From positions 248,001 through 312,000 of the forward strand of contig JADJAG010000005.1 in NCBI GenBank assembly GCA_016704325.1: a DNA stretch of 64,000 nt, written 5' to 3'. The DNA comes from Chitinophagaceae bacterium (GTDB lineage Bacteria; Bacteroidota; Bacteroidia; Chitinophagales; UBA10324). Shown here in pieces: positions 1 through 8,278 of the stretch. How positions within the stretch are numbered: position 1 is the stretch's first letter; each line of letters starts with the position of its first letter. The notes beneath the pieces were generated by a model that was not told the DNA's origin, ran no database searches, and was given only the letters and a program-made list of their open reading frames with translations. Position numbers and translations under genes: made by a program.

Positions 1-771
1 GGTTCGTAGTTCTTCCGCTGTGGCGCCCCTGTTTTCTGCCTCTTGTATCTGTTCGTAAAATTTATTCTTGATCAATCTGACCGGCACCACTTTTTTCATG
101 GCCAATACGGTGCTGCCTTCTTCCGTAGTGATAATTTTCTGCTTAAAATTTTCGTGGCCACTGGCTTCGGTGCTGGCAGCAAAGCGTGTTCCCATCTGTA
201 CTCCCTCAGCGCCTAATGCAAAAGCTGCCATCATGGACCTGCCGGATGCAATACCGCCCGCTGCAATTACGGGAATGGAGACCGCTTCCTTCACCAATGG
301 TATCAATACTAAGGTAGTAGTTTCTTCCCTGCCGTTGTGCCCGCCTGCTTCAAATCCTTCTGCTACCACAGCATCACAACCGGCCTCTTCCGCTTTCTTT
401 GCAAATTTTGAACTGGAAACTACATGCACTACTTTAATAGGTTGTTGCTTTAAAATGGTCGTCCAGGTTTTAGGATTTCCGGCAGAAGTAAAGACAATCT
501 TTACGCCTTCGTCTATAATTATTTTCATATGCTGCTCAATATCGGGATAGAGCAGCGGGACATTAACTGCAAAAGGAAATGGCGTGTTTGCTTTGCATTT
601 GCGGATATGTTCCTGCAAAATTTCAGGATACATAGAACCTGCACCAATAATTCCCAATCCGCCCGCATTGCTAACAGCTGCTGCCAACTTCCAGCCAGAA
701 CACCAGATCATTCCGGCCTGTATGATCGGATACCTGATTCCAAAAAGTTGTGTGATTCGATTGGGAGCCAA
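1..771 (-). CDS. Nitronate monooxygenase / 2-nitropropane dioxygenase family (3' end cut by window edge)
   Basis: An open frame of 257 codons runs off the left edge. It begins MAPNRITQLFGIRYPIIQAG and continues with a glycine-rich stretch (AVSNAGGLGIIGAG), then EGFEAGGHNG and AAGGIASGRSM, which are the FMN-phosphate and substrate motifs of the NPD/FabK TIM-barrel family. Family members oxidise alkyl nitronates with FMN; the same fold includes enoyl-ACP reductase FabK, so substrate is not certain. The only plausible start is TTG at 771, because an in-frame TAA lies 9 bases upstream and the homology begins at once. That TTG sits inside the octamer array at 774-829 or directly at its edge, so the array provides the whole 5' region. 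The C-terminus is missing. Confidence 0.85.
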   Translation of the reverse strand, partial: MAPNRITQLFGIRYPIIQAGMIWCSGWKLAAAVSNAGGLGIIGAGSMYPEILQEHIRKCKANTPFPFAVNVPLLYPDIEQHMKIIIDEGVKIVFTSAGNPKTWTTILKQQPIKVVHVVSSSKFAKKAEEAGCDAVVAEGFEAGGHNGREETTTLVLIPLVKEAVSIPVIAAGGIASGRSMMAAFALGAEGVQMGTRFAASTEASGHENFKQKIITTEEGSTVLAMKKVVPVRLIKNKFYEQIQEAENRGATAEELRT

Positions 772-773
772 AA

Positions 774-829
774 CAATTTAACAATTTAGCAATTTAACCA
801 TTTGACCATTTAGCCATTCAACCATCCAT
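774..829. repeat. Octamer tandem array (caatttaa/ccatttag type)
   Basis: Seven 8-base units in perfect register on the plus strand: caatttaa, caatttag, caatttaa, ccatttga, ccatttag, ccattcaa, ccatccat. It fills the gap between the stop of the nucleotidyltransferase gene (834) and the start of the nitronate monooxygenase gene (771). The same units recur at 23303, 27893, 45653, 51958 and 53830. No spacer-like unique sequence is present, so this is not a CRISPR array. Confidence 0.85.
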
Positions 830-833
830 AAAC

Positions 834-1832
834 TCACCTCATATCAATCTCCGTATCATCCCCCAAATTCAAAGTCTGACTCATACCCCGTATGGTCGCA
901 TCATTGCCTACCAGTGAATGATGCAGCAGTACATCACTGATGACGGAGTTGCTGCCGATAATAGAATCTTTCAGGATTGAAGAAGCGATCGAAGTATTTT
1001 CGCCAATGGTCACATTGGGACCGACGATACAGTTATTCAGCTTGCAATTCTCAGCAATGCTAACCGGATCGATGATGATGGAGTTTTCATATTGAAGCGT
1101 AGAAGCCAAAGTATGCCCCATTTTCTTAAGCAGGATGGAATTTGTTTCCAGCAAGGTTTCTTTCCTGCCGCAGTCAAACCAGTTATTCACTTTGTACCCT
1201 TTGAAAACTACGCCATTTTCAATCATGCGCATGAGCGCATCCGTGAGTTGAATCTCTCCACGCGTTACGATGTTGTTCTTAATGTTGTAGTCCAATGCTT
1301 CAAATAAGGCTTTTGATTCATTGATCTTATACAATCCAACAAGTGCAAGATTTGATTTTGGGATCTGTGGTTTTTCAATCAGCCTGTTGATGAGGCCTCC
1401 TTTCTCATCCATTTCTACTACGCCAAACGTACGTGGGTCATCCACTTTTTTAACACACAGTAATGAAGTGGGCGCTGAAACAATTTCTTTCATGTTCAGG
1501 TCAAATACACTGTCGCCCAGAGCAATAAATACCGGTTCATTTTCTTTTACCGCATTACGTGCATGCCATATTGCATGACCAATGCCTTCTCTGGAAGGCT
1601 GATCTACGAAAACGGCCTTGATATTCGGATATTTTTTTTCTACAAAATCTTTGATTTTATCACCGAGGTAGCCGATAATAAAAATGTATTCGTTGATTCC
1701 GGCCTCAATCATTTCGTCAATAATAAATGCCAGTATAGGTTTTCCTGCAATAGGAATCAGCGCCTTGGGCTGCGTATAAGTATGCGGTCGAAGTTTTGTT
1801 CCTGTGCCTGCCACAGGGATAATAGCCTTCAT
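834..1832 (-). CDS. Sugar-phosphate nucleotidyltransferase (RmlA/GlmU-like, with beta-helix tail)
   Basis: A 332-residue protein. The N-terminus MKAIIPVAGTGTKLRPHTYT carries the nucleotide-binding GxGTxLRP signature (residues 9-16) and the following PKALIPIAGKP with the conserved lysine; ALGDSVFD near residue 105 is the metal-binding region. The last ~90 residues are imperfect hexapeptide repeats (IAENCKL, VGPNVTIGENTSI) of a left-handed beta-helix. Proteins of this build make NDP-sugars from NTP and a sugar 1-phosphate; the glucose/thymidylyl versus other specificity cannot be read from sequence. An in-frame ATG 36 bases upstream exists, but the family signature starts at the ATG at 1832. 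It is followed downstream by the octamer array right after the stop codon. Confidence 0.85.
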   Translation of the reverse strand: MKAIIPVAGTGTKLRPHTYTQPKALIPIAGKPILAFIIDEMIEAGINEYIFIIGYLGDKIKDFVEKKYPNIKAVFVDQPSREGIGHAIWHARNAVKENEPVFIALGDSVFDLNMKEIVSAPTSLLCVKKVDDPRTFGVVEMDEKGGLINRLIEKPQIPKSNLALVGLYKINESKALFEALDYNIKNNIVTRGEIQLTDALMRMIENGVVFKGYKVNNWFDCGRKETLLETNSILLKKMGHTLASTLQYENSIIIDPVSIAENCKLNNCIVGPNVTIGENTSIASSILKDSIIGSNSVISDVLLHHSLVGNDATIRGMSQTLNLGDDTEIDMR

Positions 1833-1917
1833 GGTGTGGTGTTTAGCCGGCAAAATACAATAAAGCATCCGTAGTGGAAAGCAGGCATCAGTTCATCCTC
1901 AAAAAAGCATCATCCAT

Positions 1918-3006
1918 CTACTTCTGAAATATAAGCACGCTGGTGACCGGATAATGGTCAGAATACTTTTCACAGGTGGTTTTATAGCTCTTGACAGAGA
2001 ATGACTGATCTGCAAAAATGTAGTCGATGCGGAAGATTTCCGGAAAGCCACTGTAAGTAGGCCCTATACCCCAGCCCCGTTCCAAAAAGGTATCCTGCAA
2101 CTGATTCGAAAGTGTATGGTAGGCAAAAGAAGCCGGCGCATCATTAAAATCGCCACAAACGATCACCGGGTGTGGGCTGTCCTGGATTCTCTTCTCTATA
2201 TCAAGGGCCTGCTCGCCACGATAAATAAATGCCCTTTTCAGCTTGGAAAAAATTTCTCTTGTAGGTTTTACCAACACTTCCTGCTTTTCGGAAATATCCT
2301 CAAGGTATTGATAGTCTTGCTTTGAGAGATAGATTGATTGCAGGTGTATATTAAATACGCGCACGATAACGGAATCAATTTTAATATCAGCATAGCTGCA
2401 GGAGTTCTGCGTTTTGTTGTCAAACTTAACGGTGCCCTGGCCAACTACAGGATACCTGCTAAAGATGGCTGTACCCCAGGCACGTCCTTTTTTCTTTGAT
2501 TTTTTTTCAAAATGACAATAAGGCAAGCCTGCATCGTTGGCAAGCAATTGAATGGTTTGAAACTTCCCGGTGTCAGCATTATAAAACTCTTGTAGACAAA
2601 CAATATCCGGTTTTGCTTTGCTGATCATCTCCACAATGCCATGCAAAGCATCTTTTGAATTGCTCCAGTGATACAAGTCGAAATTACGGACATTGTAGCT
2701 GATCACCTTGATGCCACCTGTTGCTTTCGCAGTTTCTTCAGACGGAAGCTTAAAAGAAAAATAAGTTGCTAAAACAGGCCAGGTGACTATTACAGCGAGC
2801 AATGGAATGAGGAGGTACTTCATCCGTACCACCATCCAGAAAAAAATAAAAAAAATATTTATGAGTAACAGCAGGAGGAAGAACAAACCAAAGAAAGAAA
2901 TAAACCACCAGTCTGCCGGGTTGAGATAAATGCTCCATCCACTGGCCACCAAGGCAAGCGCCGTCAATAAATTGATCAGGACGAAGAGTTTTTTAATAAA
3001 ATTCAA
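1918..3006 (-). CDS. Membrane-anchored endonuclease/exonuclease/phosphatase (EEP) family protein
   Basis: A 362-residue protein with three hydrophobic segments in the first ~90 residues, then a soluble EEP domain. Visible EEP motifs are SYNVRNFD, the catalytic-metal QEF in KPDIVCLQEFYN, CGDFNDAP, RIDYIFAD and the terminal SDHYPV. These supply the Mg2+ ligands and the His/Asp catalytic pair of the DNase I/sphingomyelinase fold, so an active phosphodiesterase is expected. The domain is probably on the periplasmic side. Substrate is unknown; Bacteroidota carry many such membrane-tethered EEP proteins near housekeeping genes. It follows the two rhomboid genes by 88 bases and may be cotranscribed with them. 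Confidence 0.85.
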   Translation of the reverse strand: MNFIKKLFVLINLLTALALVASGWSIYLNPADWWFISFFGLFFLLLLLINIFFIFFWMVVRMKYLLIPLLAVIVTWPVLATYFSFKLPSEETAKATGGIKVISYNVRNFDLYHWSNSKDALHGIVEMISKAKPDIVCLQEFYNADTGKFQTIQLLANDAGLPYCHFEKKSKKKGRAWGTAIFSRYPVVGQGTVKFDNKTQNSCSYADIKIDSVIVRVFNIHLQSIYLSKQDYQYLEDISEKQEVLVKPTREIFSKLKRAFIYRGEQALDIEKRIQDSPHPVIVCGDFNDAPASFAYHTLSNQLQDTFLERGWGIGPTYSGFPEIFRIDYIFADQSFSVKSYKTTCEKYSDHYPVTSVLIFQK

Positions 3007-3094
3007 ACCCGAAATTTTTTAATAAATACAAGAATGTGGTTTGTTTTTATGTTGATGCAGTAATCAGGCTGATCATGAATTGCAATCGCTTAAT

Positions 3095-4006
3095 TCACGA
3101 TTCTTCTTTGCTGACAAGAAACAAAAATTCCTTCTCTTCTTTGCTAAGCGATTCATAACCTGATAATGCTATTTTATCAAGTATGCTATCGAGTTTTTCC
3201 TGCCTGGCAGATGGCGTGCTGCTTTTTTTTGCCGTTGATTTTAAAGGACGCTTTCTGTTCCGGTGTGATACTTTTAACGGTTGCCGATTCTCAAACAGGG
3301 AGACAACTTTATCAAACAACCAATTTACGCCAACAGATAGATCTCTTCCCTGCTGCATTTGTTTGACGAAAAAAACCCCAAATAATGCGCCACCCAAATG
3401 AGCAATATGGCCTCCTGCATTAGAAGATGGAATGCTGATTAAGTCAATAACTACCGTGACCAATGCAATCCATTTTATTTTTACCGGTCCTAAAAATATA
3501 AGGAAGATCACATAATCCGGAACCAGTGTTGCTGCAGCAACCATGATGGCCATGGCGCTTGCCGAAGCACCCCATGCCCTCGCCTCCGGCACTACGGCAT
3601 TGAATACAGGAAAAAACTGGTAACTGATAATGAAAAGAATAGCACCCGCTAAGCCACCAAGAATGTAAACCGGTAAGATCTTTCTGACACCCATAAATTC
3701 GGTCAGGATGGTGCCAAACCAATACAGCAAGAGCATATTGAAAAGGATATGAAAAATTTCACCATGAGTAAACATATGGGTGACTAAAGTCCAGGGTTGA
3801 TGAAGCAGCGTACTTAAGTCAGAAGGTACACCAAGGAAATCTTTAAAATAGTACGTATCCAACCCATTGCCCGATAACCAAAAAATCAGCCTGGCAATGC
3901 TGATCAGTAGAAACACGGCTACATTGATGGCAATCAATTGCAACACGATACTGTTGTTTCGCAACAACGTTTGCCGCATTTCATTCCAAAGTGAGTTGTT
4001 ACGCAT
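3095..4006 (-). CDS. Rhomboid intramembrane serine protease with C-terminal tail (second of a pair)
   Basis: From the ATG at 4006 the protein has 303 residues. It has the rhomboid pattern HGEIFHILFN (81-90), the catalytic-serine loop GASAS (Ser148) and the catalytic His in GGHIAHLGG (His203), with six hydrophobic segments. The last ~90 residues are a basic, soluble tail ending in LSKEEKEFLFLVSKEES, like the DUF6576-type tail of Bacteroidota rhomboids. The start at 4006 is preferred over an in-frame ATG at 4039 because it overlaps the upstream rhomboid's stop as TAATG, an arrangement that allows translational coupling. Both active-site residues are present, so it should be catalytic. Confidence 0.9.
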   Translation of the reverse strand: MRNNSLWNEMRQTLLRNNSIVLQLIAINVAVFLLISIARLIFWLSGNGLDTYYFKDFLGVPSDLSTLLHQPWTLVTHMFTHGEIFHILFNMLLLYWFGTILTEFMGVRKILPVYILGGLAGAILFIISYQFFPVFNAVVPEARAWGASASAMAIMVAAATLVPDYVIFLIFLGPVKIKWIALVTVVIDLISIPSSNAGGHIAHLGGALFGVFFVKQMQQGRDLSVGVNWLFDKVVSLFENRQPLKVSHRNRKRPLKSTAKKSSTPSARQEKLDSILDKIALSGYESLSKEEKEFLFLVSKEES

Positions 4007-4833
4007 TAGAAAAAATCTTTTCTGTTGCTTTTGTTCCACAAGCGAATCAATATAAAACCAAACAGCATTCCTCCGATGTGTGCGAAGTGTGCAATGCCAC
4101 TCTGTGTTCCGGAAAATCCTGCATATAACTCAAACAGGCCATAAAAAATTACAAAATATTTTGCTTTAATCGGAATCGGGGGAAATAGCAGGTACAGGTA
4201 CGTGTTTGGAAATAACATGCCGAATCCCAGCAGCACGCCAAACACGGCACCGGAAGCCCCCACAATGGGAATGTCTGCAAGAATTCGAAGAAAACTGCTG
4301 GCCATTTCACCGGATTGACTGATAAAGTCAGGATTAAGTGGTTGTTGTTTCCATTGATTGATAAACTGGTCAATGGCATTCATATTCAACAGGTGATCAT
4401 ACCGGGCAGAAAGTGTCGCGAATTCAGGAATGCCCGGATTGATCAGATAAGCATTAATGGCATCCTGCATCCTGGAATATTCAAACCAGGTAACTCCAAG
4501 ATGAAGGAAGGCGCCGCCCAGTCCGCAGACAAAATAAAAAGTCAGGAAGCGCTTGGGTCCCCAGTGGTTTTCTAGTACACTGCCAAACATCCATAAGGAA
4601 AACATGTTGGAGAAAATATGCATCAGGCTTCCATGCATAAACATATGAGTTACCAGTTGGTAAGGCCTGAATTCAGAGGAGGTGAAGAAGTGCAGTCCAA
4701 GAATATCAACCAATCTGATATTATAGCTGCTCTGCAAAACCACGGTGGCCAGGAACAGCAAGCCATTGATGATCAGTAAATTTTTTACTACCAAAGGAAG
4801 TATCTGAAAACCCTGCGGTCGGAAGTTTGTCAT
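4006..4833 (-). CDS. Rhomboid intramembrane serine protease (first of a pair)
   Basis: A 275-residue polytopic protein. HGSLMHIFSN (68-76), catalytic Ser194 in GASGAVFG and His252 in AHFAHIGG-like context give a complete Ser/His dyad. A hydrophilic insertion of about 65 residues (roughly 118-185) between two membrane segments is larger than in a minimal rhomboid and probably forms an external loop. Such proteins cut transmembrane segments of other membrane proteins inside the bilayer. It overlaps the next rhomboid gene by one base (TAATG), so the two are likely made together. It lies 124 bases after the true end of mutL. Confidence 0.9.
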   Translation of the reverse strand: MTNFRPQGFQILPLVVKNLLIINGLLFLATVVLQSSYNIRLVDILGLHFFTSSEFRPYQLVTHMFMHGSLMHIFSNMFSLWMFGSVLENHWGPKRFLTFYFVCGLGGAFLHLGVTWFEYSRMQDAINAYLINPGIPEFATLSARYDHLLNMNAIDQFINQWKQQPLNPDFISQSGEMASSFLRILADIPIVGASGAVFGVLLGFGMLFPNTYLYLLFPPIPIKAKYFVIFYGLFELYAGFSGTQSGIAHFAHIGGMLFGFILIRLWNKSNRKDFF

Positions 4834-4957
4834 GTGGTGTCTTGCGCGCTTTCTCTGAAATGAATTGGCGAAAATAGAAAATGGTTAGGAGGAAAACAGG
4901 ATCGGTATTACAAATGTGATGTTGCACTTTCCGGAAAGCAGCGGTGACCTGAAGCAG

Positions 4958-6806
4958 CTATACAGCAGTTCCGCCTTTTTGAAACAACTTTTCAATATCA
5001 CCCAGGTCAAAAGTAATTACTGTATGGCGGCCATCCGGTGTTAAATAGGGTAACTCGCAGGCGAAAAGCTGATCAATCAGGTTACGCATTTCTTTTTCTG
5101 TAAGGGATTCTCCGCTTTTTATCGATGCTTTTTTTTGCCATTGACAAAGCAACCTGGTGTCGTTTTCCAAGTTTTACATTTGCATGGCTTTGTTTGAATT
5201 CATCGAGTATACTTTCTATTAATTGCTTGTGGTCTGTTTCGCGTATATCGGATGGAATGCCATGCATCACGAATGAATTTCCGCCAAATTCCTGGATGTC
5301 GAAACCTAAACCGGTAAATTCGGGCAATAACTCCCGCAACAGTTCTACATCGGCAGGTGCAATATGCAACGTTTCCGGAAAAAGTTGTTGTTGCGTGCTG
5401 AGGTTATGCAACTCCAGGCCTTTCATGTACTTTTCAAAAAGGATGCGTTCATGGGCAGACTGCTGGTCGATGAGTATGAATCCTGATTTTATCTGCGTTA
5501 CAATTAGGCGGTCGTGCAATTGAAAAGGAGGTATCTGTTTTTCAGAATAATCTTCAATGGCTCCCTGTCGATTATTGTTTTCAGCTTCCCAGCTACTCGG
5601 TACGGTAAGCGTGGTTTGATCTTGTGTTCTGGCTATCTCAAAGAGCTGTTCCCATTTTCTTGCTCCGGGTGGAGGAGAAAAATTTCTGGGCCTGTTCAGT
5701 ATTTTTTCCTGGCCGGGAAAACCGGGAGACTCCTGCATTCTTGGTAAGGTGGGCGCGGAGAAAGCACTTAGCTTGTCGAAGGCTGTTTCACGATCGAAGT
5801 CAAGGGTAGGCGTGATGGAATATTTTGAAAGGCCTCGTTTGGCAGCAGCATTCACAAAGGCATAAATAATTCTGTCATCTTCAAATTTAATCTCTTGTTT
5901 AGTAGGATGCACATTGATGTCGATGCGGGAAGGGTCAATATCAATAAAAAGGACATACAGCGGAAAGGAATCTTTCTGCAGCAACTGGTCATAGGCACCA
6001 ACGACTGCATGGTTGAGGTAATTATTCTTGATAAAACGGCGATTCACAAAAAAGAACTGTTCACCACGGGTTCTCTTTGCTGTATCCGGCTTACCAATAA
6101 ATCCAAAGATATTTACGATGTTGGTTTGCTCTTCCACCGGCACCAGTCTTTCATTGTATTGATTGCCAAAAACGTTTACGATTCTTTGGCGGAGGTTTCC
6201 GGGTGGCAGGTGAAAAACCTGCATTCCGTTGTGGTGCATCTCGAAATGGATTTCCGGGTTGGCAAGGGCAATGCGTTGAAATTCGTCGATAATGTGGCGC
6301 GTTTCTACCGTATTCGCTTTCAGAAAATTTCTTCTTGCCGGTACATTGTAAAAAAGATTTTTGATGGCAATGGATGTTCCATCTGCAACCTGGGCAGGTT
6401 CGTGTTTTTTTACTTCTGACCCTTCAATCTCCAGGACGGTGCCTAGTGGATCTTCTCTACGTTTGGATTTCAATTCCACCTGGGCAATAGCAGCAATAGA
6501 AGCCATGGCTTCTCCTCTGAATCCCATAGTGCGTATCGCGAAGAGGTCATCTATCGTAGAAATTTTTGAGGTGGCATGCCGTTCAAAACACATCCGCGCA
6601 TCCGTTTCAGACATACCGCAACCATTGTCAATAACCTGCACCAGCTGCTTGCCTGCATCTTTCACAATCAGTTTAATAGAAGTAGCACCGGAATCCAATG
6701 CATTCTCCATCAGTTCCTTCACAGCTGAGGCCGGGCGCTGAATGACTTCACCTGCAGCAATCTGGTTGGCAATGGAATCAGGCAGTTGATGGATGATGTC
6801 GGCCAT
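4958..6806 (-). pseudogene. mutL: DNA mismatch repair protein MutL, frameshifted in an A8 tract
   Basis: The N-terminal GHKL ATPase is intact: IANQIAAGEVIQRPASAVKE, ENALDSGAT, DNGCGM, TMGFRGEAMASI. The C-terminal domain has DQQSAHERILFE (Asp447-Glu458), the endonuclease-type DQHAxxExxxxE motif with two substitutions. Reading frame 6806-5082 would stop after 574 residues with an unrelated tail. Deleting one A from the eight-A run at 5129-5136 (minus strand) restores AKKASIKSGESLTEKEM and then LFACELPYLTPDGRHT, the expected MutL C-terminus, giving 615 residues, normal for the family. The break can be an assembly error, a real slippage mutation, or a phase-variable or slippage-decoded site; sequence alone cannot decide. 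Marked as broken for that reason; the gene itself is certain. Confidence 0.9.
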
Positions 6807-6936
6807 GCAAATTATGGGTATTTGGGATCGCGAATTTCGGATTTATATTGCAGATGGACGAATGAAGCTGATAAAAACCTGCTGTATGTTTATAAAGATA
6901 TCAAATGAAAGGCTCTTATTAATTTTTGTCAGGAGG

Positions 6937-8166
6937 TCAATCGGCTAGATTTTTTTTCCAGAGCAAACTGGCATCACCATAACTTAAAAAGCGGAATTCA
7001 TGTTCCAGGGCATAATGATATACTTTTTGCCAGTCATTTCCTATGAAAGCCGCTATCAGTAACAACAATGTGCTGTTTGGCAAATGAAAATTGGTAATCA
7101 AACCATCTACGATTTTAAAGTCATAACCCGGCGCAATAATGAGTTTTGTTTCGGCGGTCAGCTGATTGAGTTTCTTCCTTTGCATATAATCAAGAGTAGC
7201 TTGCAATGCATATTGAACAGGAAAGGTAGCATCCTGTACTGTTTCATAAGGATCCCACTGTGCTACACGTAATTCGGTTTCTCCTGCAGCTAAATTTTTC
7301 CCTAACCAATACAAGCTCTCTAAAGTGCGGCAGGAAGTAGTGCCTGCTGCAATTACCGGTTGGCCTTTCGTTAGTAACAACTGCTGTATCGTTTCTTTTC
7401 GCACCACGAATTGTTCAGCATGCATCTGATGGTCTTCCATTAAGGCCGACTTAACCGGTTTAAAAGTACCAGCACCTACATGCAGGGTTACAAACAAAGG
7501 CCGGATGTGTTTTGCTTTCAATGATTCAAAAACATTTTCGGAAAAATGCAGTCCGGCAGTGGGCGCAGCAACAGATCCATCCTGGTAAGCATACATGGTC
7601 TGGTAACGGCGTTCATCATCAACGGCAGCGTCTCTTTTTATATAGGGAGGAAGCGGAACGTATCCTGCTGCTTCCAGTATGCTTGCGAAGGAAAACTCCT
7701 GGGGGCTCCATGAGAAGTGAATTAGAAAATCATCACCTGCTTTTCCGGAATTGTGCACTTCAAGTATGCCCTGTTGCTTATCGATGATAAATTTTTTGGA
7801 TAAGGTTTGCGCCCGCCATTTTTTTGCATTACCTACCAGGCACTTCCATACACATGAAGCATGCTGAAACATGGCCAATTGCATATCATGAAAGGGTTCT
7901 ATAGGCTCCAAGAGAAAAACTTCAATGGATGCACCATTTTCATTTTTAAAAAGGATGCGGGCATGTATCACTTTCGTGTCATTAAAAACGATGGTGCTGT
8001 TAGCAGGCAAGTGTCCTGTTATTGCAGAGAAAACGGTTTCTTCTATAGACTCATTTTTGTAAACCAGCAGTTTGGACTGGTCGCGTTGCGGCAATGGCTG
8101 CTGTGCAATCCGTTCGTGTGGAAGATGATAGGAAAATCCAGCAATGGATAACTCTTTGGGATGCAT
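6937..8166 (-). CDS. queA: S-adenosylmethionine:tRNA ribosyltransferase-isomerase (queuosine synthesis)
   Basis: A 409-residue protein. The start of the domain, FSYHLPHERIAQQPLPQRDQ, matches QueA, followed by STIVFNDTKVIHARI, PLPPYIKRD, RYQTMYA, GSVAAPTAGLHF and LHVGAGTFKPV, all strongly conserved QueA motifs. The enzyme moves the ribosyl part of SAM onto preQ1 in tRNA to make epoxyqueuosine. The ATG at 8166 is chosen over one at 8205 because the upstream residues have no homology and an exact TAnnTTTG -7 element (8183-8190) lies between the two, which would place the transcript start downstream of 8205. QueA usually has about 350 residues; the additional length is within the middle and C-terminal part. 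Confidence 0.93.
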   Translation of the reverse strand: MHPKELSIAGFSYHLPHERIAQQPLPQRDQSKLLVYKNESIEETVFSAITGHLPANSTIVFNDTKVIHARILFKNENGASIEVFLLEPIEPFHDMQLAMFQHASCVWKCLVGNAKKWRAQTLSKKFIIDKQQGILEVHNSGKAGDDFLIHFSWSPQEFSFASILEAAGYVPLPPYIKRDAAVDDERRYQTMYAYQDGSVAAPTAGLHFSENVFESLKAKHIRPLFVTLHVGAGTFKPVKSALMEDHQMHAEQFVVRKETIQQLLLTKGQPVIAAGTTSCRTLESLYWLGKNLAAGETELRVAQWDPYETVQDATFPVQYALQATLDYMQRKKLNQLTAETKLIIAPGYDFKIVDGLITNFHLPNSTLLLLIAAFIGNDWQKVYHYALEHEFRFLSYGDASLLWKKNLAD

Positions 8167-8182
8167 GCAGCCGGGTAAATAG

Positions 8183-8190
8183 CAAAGGTA
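8183..8190 (-). promoter_or_regulatory. -7 promoter element TAnnTTTG for queA
   Basis: TACCTTTG on the minus strand, 17 bases before the queA ATG. No clear -33 TTG box is seen. It faces away from the promoter at 8266, so the two genes share a divergent control region of about 110 bases. Confidence 0.55.
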
Positions 8191-8265
8191 GTGGTGATTG
8201 GACATGTTTGCAGTATGCTGTTTAAAATGATCTGATGCATTTCAACGTTATGAAAACGCAATACC

Positions 8266-8273
8266 TATTTTTG
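8266..8273 (+). promoter_or_regulatory. -7 promoter element TAnnTTTG for the GH3/beta-lactamase fusion gene
   Basis: TATTTTTG ends six bases before the ATG at 8279. With the usual -7 spacing, transcription would begin at or next to the start codon, giving a leaderless or nearly leaderless mRNA. Confidence 0.5.
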
Positions 8274-8278
8274 CCGCT

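Noticed and set aside
4958..5170. A separate 70-residue gene downstream of mutL
   Set aside because: Its sequence from the A8 tract on is the missing C-terminus of MutL; it is the shifted end of the same gene.
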